DNA of 47,697 nt, from contig CAAGIR010000214.1 in the NCBI GenBank assembly GCA_900769975.1, positions 1 through 47,697 on the forward strand, in the 5' to 3' direction. The position numbers and the translations under genes were made by a program. This document shows positions 16,604-24,814 of the stretch, one piece after another. Position 1 is the stretch's first letter. The number at the start of each line of letters is the position of its first letter. The notes beneath the pieces are model-generated. The model was not told the DNA's origin. It ran no database searches and saw only the letters and a list, made by a program, of their open reading frames with translations. Origin of the DNA: Spirochaetia bacterium (GTDB lineage: Bacteria > Spirochaetota > Spirochaetia > Treponematales > Treponemataceae).

Positions 16604-16683
16604 GAAAAATATTACTATAATTAACAGGACAAAATTGTAAAATATTACTATAATAAAAAGAACAGTAAAAGTATACTAGGAGG
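16604..16683 (+). promoter_or_regulatory. Duplicated promoter-like region and strong RBS of the lipoprotein gene
   Basis: AAATATTACTATAAT occurs twice, with its TATAAT hexamers at 16616-16621 and 16649-16654, exactly 33 bp apart. The downstream copy has AGGACA 17 bp upstream as a possible -35. A perfect AGGAGG (16678-16683) lies 5 nt before a TTG start. Confidence 0.6.
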
Positions 16684-16688
16684 AATTT

Positions 16689-19415
16689 TTGAAAAAATAT
16701 TTTTTTACCATCAGTTTATTAATAAGCGTAATTTTACTTTCATGTACAAATGTCTTTAAAGACCAAACAGAATCCACAGACTCTGGAAATGTAATCATAA
16801 CAATCAACAAAAACAACGCACGTACCATTTCGCCAGCTAACGATTCTTCTTTTACAAACGTAACAAGTTGGAAAATTTCTTTTGTAGACGCTTCAGGTAA
16901 CGGATACGATAAAATCGAAGACACCCTTACTATTTCTGAAGACGTTTCCACACTTACAGAAACTTTACCTGTTGGAACTTTCGACGTAATTGCAGAAAGC
17001 ATACAGTCAGAAAACAAAACAATTCCTTATTACGGAAAATCATCTATTACAATAACAGGAAAAGAAACGTCACCTGTTCCTGCAACCATTTTTGTATCAC
17101 CAAAAAAATTGGATAAAGGAAGTTTTTCATATGACCTTACTTTAACAGGCGTTGCTATTCCCAAATTAAATGCAAAACTTACATCTTCCAGCTACAGCAC
17201 TACTTCTATTCCATTAACTTCTGAAGTAACTACAAGCGAAAATGGAATAACTTACAAATTATCTGCAACAGACATTCCATCTGGTTTTTATACACTTAGT
17301 GTTGAAGTTTCAAAGGAAGGTTCATCTGAATCAGAGGAAATTTTTGACAAATATTTTGACAGCCTTGTTGAAATTATTGATGGTATAACAACAACAGGTA
17401 GCAAAAGCATAACTTTTACTTCTGAAACATCAAAAACATACTATGCAACTCCTTTTGAAGGAAAAGCAACTGGAAACGGTATTTTTGCTTCAAAACCTGC
17501 TTTGCTCAACACAGTTCTGGCATATAATCCAACCGTTAAAAATATTGAAATCATTATGGTAGATATTTCAGGTTCCTCTGATGTAGAAATTGATGCCAGC
17601 TTATTACAAAAAAATATTACTTATTCAATAAAGAAATATCCATCAACTTCCCTTTATACCATTACTAAAAATTCTGATAAAGAATTAGACATACACTTGT
17701 CAGATTCTACAATCAAATTAAAAGATTCTTCTGATAATAACAGTACTGCAAACATTTCATATACGGGTACGGACTCAAATCAAAATTTGAATTTCATATT
17801 AAACGGCGGTATAAACGTTTGCTATGCTTATGAAGCTGGTAGTTCGGGAGGAAATACCGCATTACCTACTTCTGTATCAATTGATACAAATGATGTTACA
17901 TATTATTGTAGCAACCCTGCCATTATTTTTAAGTATTCTGACGAAAATGCACTCTCTGATTTAATAATGTCACTACCAGAAACACTTTCTGACTATATGT
18001 TTGTAAGCAAAACTTCTCAAGCAGATTCAATATATACAAAAGAATATTTAATAATTCCTACTGCTACAGGAAATGTTTCTATAAGTAGCGGAAGCATCCC
18101 TTCTTTTGATATTCAAATATCACGAAGTTCAGAAACGATAACGTCGGAAACTATTTATGCAGGTGACACACTTACTTTTTCAGCAGCCGTTTTAGAAGTC
18201 GAAGATGCTTTCCCTGATGATGTTACATTCAGTTGGTATATAAATGGTGAATCACTACCTGCAGAATCTATAATAATTGGTGATAAAAGCGATGTCTATA
18301 CTGCTAAAGATAATACAATTATTTGTGTTGCATATTCTGAATCAAAAAATGAATACAAATCTACAACTAGAAGTTTCTCTGTAACAGACAGAACTGCCTT
18401 ACTATTTACGTCTTTTGATAGTGCTAATCTCACTCTCACCCCTGCAGTTGGATATGCAGTTTTGAATGTAGACAATTCTTTGGGAACTCCTGAAACACTA
18501 TTATCATCAACTGACTCGGAATTTGCTTCCTTAACTTTTGTCGATTGTGTTATTGATTCAACATATAATAAAATTTACACTTTGGCAAATGGTAGTTCTA
18601 CTTATTATATTTCCACAACAACATTTACAGATAATACTCCAAATAAAACAACAGATAGCAGCATTAGTAATTCTGGTAATTCACTTACTCAGATGAAATT
18701 AGGTCAAAATGGCACGTTGTATTTTTTGAATAATAATGATATTTCAAAACTTACATCAATAGGTGGAAACCTCGAAACTGTATCAATAGACAACTCAGAT
18801 GGTGCAGATTTGAAACAATTCTGTGTAGACAACAACGATACAATCTATTATATTCTACAAAAAACTACTAAAGATGCTACAAACGCCGCTATTGAAACAG
18901 TGACAATTAAAAACTCTCGAACAGAAAACTCTACAGTTTTATATTCAAAAAATACTCCTAGTGACGGCGGGGACAGTACAACTTCTGGTATTCTTTATGA
19001 AAATGGCGTAAAAGAACTTAGCTATTTACAATTCACCGATATGTACTGCAAAAACGGTGATATATATATTTTGTATTCGTATGCTAATTTACCATCATTA
19101 GATACTTATTATAATTCTGAAACAAATTTCTTTAAAGGAGGAGTTATTGTTATAACATCTTCTGGAACTTCTGTTATTACTTTGGATGGAAACTACGCAC
19201 CGCAAAAAATTATTGCAATAAAACCAAAAGAATTGTTAATTGCTGTTGATGGTTTTGAAATAGACGATTCAAGTACTACAGATAACAACAAATTGGCTAC
19301 GTTTGATTTATCAGAACATTCATTAACCACTACAGACATATCAGGCTATGATTTCAATTATGCATTCGATGGTTATGGAAATAACAGCTCATTCCATTAT
19401 GATACAAAAAGATAA
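16689..19415 (+). CDS. Large surface lipoprotein of unknown function
   Basis: A 908-residue lipoprotein with a TTG start fixed by a perfect AGGAGG 5 nt upstream. The signal peptide ends in a lipobox, ILLSC, so Cys19 is the expected lipidation site. The mature chain is rich in Ser, Thr, Asn and Asp, with many short beta-strand-like stretches. An Ig-like segment is suggested around residues 490-560 (GDTLTF ... FSWYINGE). The C-terminal third, with repeated patterns such as GQNGTLYFLNNNDIS, resembles beta-propeller blades. No catalytic motif was recognised. It stands alone, with a promoter of its own and a strong terminator after it. Adhesin or environmental-binding roles are possible but only inferred. 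Confidence 0.8.
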   Translation: MKKYFFTISLLISVILLSCTNVFKDQTESTDSGNVIITINKNNARTISPANDSSFTNVTSWKISFVDASGNGYDKIEDTLTISEDVSTLTETLPVGTFDVIAESIQSENKTIPYYGKSSITITGKETSPVPATIFVSPKKLDKGSFSYDLTLTGVAIPKLNAKLTSSSYSTTSIPLTSEVTTSENGITYKLSATDIPSGFYTLSVEVSKEGSSESEEIFDKYFDSLVEIIDGITTTGSKSITFTSETSKTYYATPFEGKATGNGIFASKPALLNTVLAYNPTVKNIEIIMVDISGSSDVEIDASLLQKNITYSIKKYPSTSLYTITKNSDKELDIHLSDSTIKLKDSSDNNSTANISYTGTDSNQNLNFILNGGINVCYAYEAGSSGGNTALPTSVSIDTNDVTYYCSNPAIIFKYSDENALSDLIMSLPETLSDYMFVSKTSQADSIYTKEYLIIPTATGNVSISSGSIPSFDIQISRSSETITSETIYAGDTLTFSAAVLEVEDAFPDDVTFSWYINGESLPAESIIIGDKSDVYTAKDNTIICVAYSESKNEYKSTTRSFSVTDRTALLFTSFDSANLTLTPAVGYAVLNVDNSLGTPETLLSSTDSEFASLTFVDCVIDSTYNKIYTLANGSSTYYISTTTFTDNTPNKTTDSSISNSGNSLTQMKLGQNGTLYFLNNNDISKLTSIGGNLETVSIDNSDGADLKQFCVDNNDTIYYILQKTTKDATNAAIETVTIKNSRTENSTVLYSKNTPSDGGDSTTSGILYENGVKELSYLQFTDMYCKNGDIYILYSYANLPSLDTYYNSETNFFKGGVIVITSSGTSVITLDGNYAPQKIIAIKPKELLIAVDGFEIDDSSTTDNNKLATFDLSEHSLTTTDISGYDFNYAFDGYGNNSSFHYDTKR

Positions 19416-19478
19416 CGATATAATTGAAAAAGCCAAGGTTATTCTTACTTAATTATATTTTGTAAAGAACATTAACTA

Positions 19479-19537
19479 AAAAAAGGCTGCCTAAAAAAGT
19501 GATGTCATTTTCTACTTTTTAGGCAGCCCTTTTTTTT
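19479..19537. terminator. Bidirectional intrinsic terminator
   Basis: A stem of GGCTGCCTAAAAA against TTTTTAGGCAGCC, with T-tracts on both strands, sits between the convergent lipoprotein and cardiolipin synthase genes. It overlaps the last bases of the minus-strand gene. Confidence 0.92.
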
Positions 19538-21134
19538 ACATAAGCGGAGCAAATATTCGTAAAATTCTTGCAAACGCTCTGTATAAAACTGGAATTTTCT
19601 TGTAATCCTTTTTGTCCATTTGTTTACAATCATTTAAAGTTTCTATAAAATCGGCTTTTATTTCTTTTATAACAGGGCAACTGTACATTGCTGCTCCACA
19701 TTCAAAATGATGGTACAAACTTCGGTAGTCTAAATTTACAGAACCCACCGTCGCCGCAATATCATCACTAATAAATGTTTTTGCATGGATAAAGCCTTTT
19801 TCGTAAAGATAAACTTGCACACCGTTTTCCACCAGCGTTTTCAAATAAGTTTTTCCCACATAAAAAGTGATAAAATGATCTGGCACAGACGGGACAATTA
19901 TTTTTACTTCAACGCCTCTTTTTGCGGCAAAAATTAAAGCATCCATCAGCTGATTATCCACAACCATATATGGCGTCGTAATATAAAGATAATCATTTGC
20001 ATTTGAAATCATGTGCAGATAAACGTTTTCGGCAATGTCACAATCATTCCATGCATCATCACCATAAGGCACAATAACTCCCTGCTGGTCATATTTTTTA
20101 TAAGGCAAAGAAAGATAATCATTAAAATTTTCAGAATTTTGATTTTTCTTTGAAGACTGTATGTTCCAATCCTCCAGAAAAAGTTTAGTCAAATTTTGGA
20201 TTGACGAACCTTGTATACGAATGGCATTATCTTTCCAATATTTAAAGCGGTTATGCTCCATTTCTACATTCATATATTCATTTGAAATATTCAGTCCGCC
20301 AGTATACGCTACTTCCCCATCAATAACTACAATTTTTCTGTGGTCGCGATTATTTTGATGCGTAGAAAAGAACGGAATTAATGGTGAAAAAGGATGCGAC
20401 TTTATGCCATGTTGTGCCAGATATTTCTGGTATGTTTTTGAAGAAGCGGTAGGTGAACCTAATCCATCATAAATAACACGAACTTCCACACCTTCCTGAA
20501 CCTTTTTTTCCAGAATGCGCAAAATAGAAGCCCATGTTTTGTCCACATCAATAATGAAATATTCTATAAAAATGAATTTTTTTGCGTTTTGTATGTCATC
20601 CACAAGCGAAGGATAAAATTTTTCACCGCACGAAAAATACTGTATATCATTCTGGCAATGCGGATAATAAAAGCCAGCATTCATAAGATATTTGCAAAGC
20701 CCCTGTGCCTGAGGATATTTTTCAAATACTTCTGTTAGTTCTTTTTTTTCTGGCAAAAAATTATTTGTAATTGATTTTAATTCATTAAGCCGATGTTTTT
20801 GTTTAAGTCCGCCTGTATTTGTGTGATATAAAAAATATGCAGAAATACCAAAAAGCGGAAAAATCACAACTGGTACAAGCCAGGCAAGTTTAAATTCATT
20901 TTTCCCATGACAATTTGACAGATAAAACAAAAAACATGTAGAAAGAAGGATGGAACCTCCAAAGTAAAATTCTACATAAGGTTTCAACTTGCTTAAAAAC
21001 AAAACAAAAACAACAATTTGAAGAGCTATCAGCAAAAAATTCAGCACCACTCGGCTATAAACGCTTTTTCTTATGATTGACCTGGCATGCTGGTCACGAA
21101 TAATTAAATAATTTAAATCTTCCTGTTTATTCAT
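19536..21134 (-). CDS. cls: Cardiolipin synthase (phospholipase D family)
   Basis: A 532-residue membrane enzyme that condenses phosphatidylglycerol or related lipids into cardiolipin. Two N-terminal transmembrane segments lie at about residues 28-48 and 55-75, followed by a third hydrophobic stretch at about 83-105. The two HKD catalytic motifs are complete: H265-x-K267-x4-D272 (HRKIVVID) and H450-A-K-T-F-I-S-D. The ATG at 21134 is preferred over an upstream in-frame GTG at 21170, which has no Shine-Dalgarno; the ATG itself has only a weak AAAAG. Sequence at 21135-21226 upstream shows no other feature. Confidence 0.9.
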   Translation of the reverse strand: MNKQEDLNYLIIRDQHARSIIRKSVYSRVVLNFLLIALQIVVFVLFLSKLKPYVEFYFGGSILLSTCFLFYLSNCHGKNEFKLAWLVPVVIFPLFGISAYFLYHTNTGGLKQKHRLNELKSITNNFLPEKKELTEVFEKYPQAQGLCKYLMNAGFYYPHCQNDIQYFSCGEKFYPSLVDDIQNAKKFIFIEYFIIDVDKTWASILRILEKKVQEGVEVRVIYDGLGSPTASSKTYQKYLAQHGIKSHPFSPLIPFFSTHQNNRDHRKIVVIDGEVAYTGGLNISNEYMNVEMEHNRFKYWKDNAIRIQGSSIQNLTKLFLEDWNIQSSKKNQNSENFNDYLSLPYKKYDQQGVIVPYGDDAWNDCDIAENVYLHMISNANDYLYITTPYMVVDNQLMDALIFAAKRGVEVKIIVPSVPDHFITFYVGKTYLKTLVENGVQVYLYEKGFIHAKTFISDDIAATVGSVNLDYRSLYHHFECGAAMYSCPVIKEIKADFIETLNDCKQMDKKDYKKIPVLYRAFARILRIFAPLM

Positions 21135-21226
21135 ATTCTTTTCAATTTTTTTATTATTTGCTAAAAACACGTCTGGACGGATTATTTGAATGTTTTGTTC
21201 GGTGTGTTTTATTTGTTTATGAGAAT

Positions 21227-21270
21227 AAAAAAAAGACCCAACAAATGTTACACAGTGTTGAGCCTTTTAA
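21227..21270 (-). terminator. Intrinsic terminator of the rubrerythrin gene
   Basis: On the minus strand, GGCTCAACA pairs with TGTTGGGTC (including G-U pairs) and is followed by an eight-base T-tract. Confidence 0.75.
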
Positions 21271-21286
21271 AAAGAAAGTACGTAGA

Positions 21287-21823
21287 TTAGTAATTCTGAG
21301 CTTCAATCTGGAAATATGCCTGTGGATGTGCACAAACTGGACAAACTTTTGGAGCTTCTTTTCCAATTACAATGTGTCCACAGTTTCTACACTGCCAGAT
21401 TGCATCTCCTTCGCTTGAGAATACAATTTTATCTTCAACATTCTTTAAAAGTTTGCGATAGCGTTCTTCGTGATGTTTTTCGATTGCAGCAACACCTTCA
21501 AACAATTTTGCAATTGATTCAAAACCTTCTTCACGTGCTGTTTTAGCAAAACCGTCGTACATATCTGTCCATTCATAGTTTTCACCGTCAGCAGCAGCTT
21601 TTAAGTTTTCTGTTGTTGTGCCAATTCCACCATTCAAAAGTTTATACCACATTTTTGCGTGTTCTTTTTCGTTATTTGCAGTTTCTTCAAAAATTGCAGC
21701 AATTTGTTCATATCCTTCTTTTTTTGCCTGACTTGCAAAGTAAGTATATTTATTCCTTGCCTGTGATTCACCAGCAAATGCTGTCTGAAGATTTTTTTCT
21801 GTTTGTGTTCCTTTTAAATCCAT
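21287..21823 (-). CDS. rbr: Rubrerythrin
   Basis: A 178-residue non-haem iron peroxidase that reduces hydrogen peroxide in the cytoplasm of anaerobes. The N-terminal ferritin-like four-helix domain carries the di-iron ligands: E in AFAGESQARNKY, then EETANNEKEHA, then EGVAAIEKHHEERY. The C-terminal rubredoxin domain has CRNCG and CPVC to bind a single Fe. GAGGT upstream supports the ATG. The gene is monocistronic, with its own promoter, operator-like palindrome and terminator. Confidence 0.95.
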   Translation of the reverse strand: MDLKGTQTEKNLQTAFAGESQARNKYTYFASQAKKEGYEQIAAIFEETANNEKEHAKMWYKLLNGGIGTTTENLKAAADGENYEWTDMYDGFAKTAREEGFESIAKLFEGVAAIEKHHEERYRKLLKNVEDKIVFSSEGDAIWQCRNCGHIVIGKEAPKVCPVCAHPQAYFQIEAQNY

Positions 21824-21858
21824 AATTTACCTCGTTTTAAGATTTTGTTTTCGTAATA

Positions 21859-21887
21859 AATATAATCTCTTTTAGTCTAAAAGTAAA
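21859..21887 (-). promoter_or_regulatory. Rubrerythrin promoter with palindromic operator in its spacer
   Basis: On the minus strand: TTTACT (21887-21882), a 17-bp spacer and TATATT (21864-21859). A perfect 15-nt palindrome, CTTTTAG-T-CTAAAAG (21869-21883), fills most of the spacer and touches the -35. This is a classic repressor position. The repressor is not identified; the TTAG/CTAA arms recall metal-responsive operators. Confidence 0.7.
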
Positions 21888-21907
21888 GGTCTATTAAAAT
21901 TGAATTT

Positions 21908-23437
21908 TCACAATTTTTTCATTTTTCTAGACGACGACAATCTGGCATTTCCTGTAAATATAAACACAGCAACACAAATAAATGCCAGAATTAATCCTGA
22001 AGAACACGCTTCATTAAATCTGTAGGCACCTGCCAGTCTGTATGTAAATAACGAAAGTGTATTAAACTTTGGAATTGCAAGCACAAGCGGCAAAGTTGTA
22101 TCCCCTGCACTCACTGCAAAACAAAAACCAAATGCACTAAGCACCGATGTTTTGCACACAGGTAAAAAAATCTTATAAATTATCTGAAATTTATTTTTGG
22201 AAATTAAAATGGCAGCGTCTAAAGTTTGATTTTGTATTTTCTGCAGTTGCGGATAAATTACTCGAAAAGCAAGTGGCCAGGAAAGTAAAGTTTGTGCAAT
22301 TACAAGACTGACAGTGTTTCCATTTCTTACTATTAATGTAATTATAACTCCCACAACTACGCTTGAAACACACATCGGGAGCATTGAAATTGTTTTTAAA
22401 AATATACTCATGCTTTTTTTTGTTTTTCCTTCCAGAAAACGCAAAATTACTGCATACAACAATCCCAGGACCGTACAAAAAGACCCGGTCAACCCTGCAA
22501 CTTTTATCGTGGTCAAAACAGAAGGAACAAAACTTTTCATTTCCATCACTCTGAAAAATGATGCAAGTGTAATTTTTGAACCAGTTTTAGGCAATGTAAA
22601 CGCATTGTAAACTATCCCCAGCAAAGGACAGATAAAAAACCGCAAAATTAATGACAATAAAATAACAAAAACTACAATTTCTGCAGCCTTGTTTTCTGTG
22701 TTTTCTGCGCCTGCCAGTTTTATGCATTTTTTTGAAACATTCACGCTTATCCCTTTTGAACGAGTGTTTTTTTCTTCTATTATAGAGTACAGAATTGTAA
22801 CAATTATCAAAACAGAAGTTTCAACAATCGCAAGAATTGCCGCCTTTCTAAAATCTAAAGTTGCTTTTGCCGCTTTGTAAATTTCGACTTCAAGCGTGGT
22901 GTTTCCTATTCCGCCAAACAGCAATACAAGCATGAAACTTAAAAAACAGTTGATAAAAACTAGCAGGCTAGAAGATGCAATAGACGGTAATAACTGATAA
23001 ATCGTAACGGTTTTAAATATTCTGAATTCGCCTGCCCCTAAAAGTCTGGCACTTTCTGCATATTGTTCGGGGATTTTTTCCCAAACTTGTGAAACGTTTT
23101 TCATAATCAACGGAAAATTGTAAAATCCATGTGCAATAATTAGTCCTGCAAAAGAATACAAAAATTGTACGGGCGGTTTTTCTAATCTGAATATCGCCAT
23201 CAAAAACTTGTTTAATCCGCCGTTTATGCCAAGAAAACTCACGTAGCCCAGTGCAATGATAAGGGGAGGGACACAATAAGGTACAGCCGCCAGTGAAAGC
23301 AAAGCGTTTTTTCCAAAGAACTGTCGCCTGCCACAAAAAAATGCAGCAGGAAGTCCTATCAGAAGTGCCATTAATGTTGAGCATATTGCCTGAAAAAATG
23401 TAAACCAGGCAATATTAATTATATTTGAAACAGTCAA
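21908..23437 (-). CDS. thiP: Thiamine ABC transporter, permease
   Basis: A 509-residue inner-membrane permease with two fused binding-protein-dependent transport modules, each about 250 residues with about six transmembrane segments. This is the usual ThiP layout. EAA-type loops are recognisable at about residues 120-145 (ESARLLGAGEFRIFKTVT) and again in the second half (DAAILISKNKFQIIYKIF). It probably starts at TTG (23437), with GGTGA six bases upstream. It lies 41 nt behind thiB in the same operon, under the TPP riboswitch, and moves thiamine or its phosphates inward. The ATPase expected as the third gene is not adjacent. Confidence 0.88.
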   Translation of the reverse strand: MTVSNIINIAWFTFFQAICSTLMALLIGLPAAFFCGRRQFFGKNALLSLAAVPYCVPPLIIALGYVSFLGINGGLNKFLMAIFRLEKPPVQFLYSFAGLIIAHGFYNFPLIMKNVSQVWEKIPEQYAESARLLGAGEFRIFKTVTIYQLLPSIASSSLLVFINCFLSFMLVLLFGGIGNTTLEVEIYKAAKATLDFRKAAILAIVETSVLIIVTILYSIIEEKNTRSKGISVNVSKKCIKLAGAENTENKAAEIVVFVILLSLILRFFICPLLGIVYNAFTLPKTGSKITLASFFRVMEMKSFVPSVLTTIKVAGLTGSFCTVLGLLYAVILRFLEGKTKKSMSIFLKTISMLPMCVSSVVVGVIITLIVRNGNTVSLVIAQTLLSWPLAFRVIYPQLQKIQNQTLDAAILISKNKFQIIYKIFLPVCKTSVLSAFGFCFAVSAGDTTLPLVLAIPKFNTLSLFTYRLAGAYRFNEACSSGLILAFICVAVFIFTGNARLSSSRKMKKL

Positions 23438-23478
23438 TGCAATTCACCAAATGTTCAGAAAAAAATTACTGTAAAGTT

Positions 23479-24522
23479 TTAGTCTCCAAGAATTGCCATA
23501 ATTTCTTCGACTGCTTTATTTGTTGCTTCTACATCGACAGGGAGTGTTTTTTGAGGGATTGGAGCTGCAACTTTGTAACTTTCTGGAAGCGAAACATTTT
23601 TATTTGCAGGATTCATCCACTGTGTTAAAGGAAGAATTTCCTGTGCTTCATCGCTAATCAGGAAATCCATAAATGCTTCTGCACCTTTTCTGTTTGGTGC
23701 ATTATTCAAAATGCCTGCTCCTTCTACCTGAACTGTATGTCCCTGTTCGAAAATTGCGGCAATGTAACGGTCTGTGTTATCATATTCAACATGGCTTGCC
23801 GAGCTTGTAGTATAACTGATTACTAATGGTGCTTCACCCTGTTTAAAAAGTCCATATCCTGCACTCCAACCTGGAGCCATTGTCAAAATGTTTGGTTTTA
23901 GTGCTTTCCAATAATCTGCAGTTTTATCTCCATAAACGGAAACTGTCCATGCTACAAATCCTAATCCTGGAGTAGAAGTTCTTGGGTCCATCAAAATAAT
24001 CTTTTTTTCATAGGCAGAATTTAATAAATCTTCCAGACTTTCAGGACATGGTACGTCTGCATGTGTATCATAAATCATTGCAAAATGTCCGTAATCGTAA
24101 GGTGTCAAATACCAGTCTTTTGAAAGCTCATTTAAAATATCAGTTGGAATTACATTTTTTGCATTTTTTGGTTCGTATTTTGAAAGGATTTTTGCGTCAA
24201 TTGCTTTTTGAGAAATAATATTATCTAATCCCAAAATTACATCGGCACGTACGTCATTTTTTTCAAGAACTGCACGACTTAAAACTTGTACACCATCGCC
24301 GCAATCTACAAAAGTTAAATCATAAGGTGTTTTCTGTTCGAAAATTCTTTCGATTTCTGGGCCTGGTCCCCATTCGCTTACAAAACTGTCGTAAGTATAC
24401 ACAATAACTTCGTTTAATCGTGTCTCATCAACTGTTTTTTGTGATTTTTTTGAACAGCCTGCAAAAACTGTCAAACCAAGAAATAAAATAGAAGTGATTT
24501 TTAAAATTGAAGATTTTATCAT
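23479..24522 (-). CDS. thiB: Thiamine-binding lipoprotein of ABC transporter
   Basis: A 347-residue periplasmic-side thiamine-binding protein, anchored as a lipoprotein: the lipobox VFAGC puts the lipid on Cys23. Conserved ThiB stretches include YTYDSFVSEWGPGP, ADVILGLDN, RTSTPGLGF and GWSAGYGLFKQGE. GGAGG at normal spacing fixes the ATG at 24522; the longer frame would begin inside the riboswitch. It is the first gene of the thiB-thiP operon. The same GGAGG forms the 3' edge of the TPP riboswitch, so translation is probably blocked when TPP is bound. Confidence 0.93.
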   Translation of the reverse strand: MIKSSILKITSILFLGLTVFAGCSKKSQKTVDETRLNEVIVYTYDSFVSEWGPGPEIERIFEQKTPYDLTFVDCGDGVQVLSRAVLEKNDVRADVILGLDNIISQKAIDAKILSKYEPKNAKNVIPTDILNELSKDWYLTPYDYGHFAMIYDTHADVPCPESLEDLLNSAYEKKIILMDPRTSTPGLGFVAWTVSVYGDKTADYWKALKPNILTMAPGWSAGYGLFKQGEAPLVISYTTSSASHVEYDNTDRYIAAIFEQGHTVQVEGAGILNNAPNRKGAEAFMDFLISDEAQEILPLTQWMNPANKNVSLPESYKVAAPIPQKTLPVDVEATNKAVEEIMAILGD

Positions 24523-24636
24523 ATCTTCCTCCGCTGGCATTATCCAGATCAGGTTGGAATTTCATACGAAATTCTGCGGGTATAATCTCAGCAAGCAAAA
24601 TTATCTTCCGACAACTTTGCAAGCACCCCGAAAAAT
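24523..24636 (-). promoter_or_regulatory. TPP riboswitch (THI element) upstream of thiB
   Basis: On the minus strand the conserved blocks occur in order: CGGGGTGC, GCTGAGA, ACCC, AACCTGATCTGGATAATG and CCAGCGGAGG. A variable arm (GAATTTC/GAAATTC) sits where P3a is expected. TTTTTC before the first block can pair with GGAAGA in the last (P1), which overlaps the thiB Shine-Dalgarno. That layout predicts translational repression by TPP. Riboswitch-controlled thiamine ABC transporters are known in Treponema. Confidence 0.95.
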
Positions 24637-24814
24637 GTATCATAAAAGATTTTATTTTTTTTTTCAATAGGATTTTTTCCTTGGATTTTTATAAAAAACT
24701 TGACGAAGGTGATGTTTTTTTATTACTTTTAAATTTAATCTCTTATACTTTTTACAGAGATGCTTTATTTTTACATTATGCAACGGATTTTTTCACGCGC
24801 AACTTGGGGGATAT

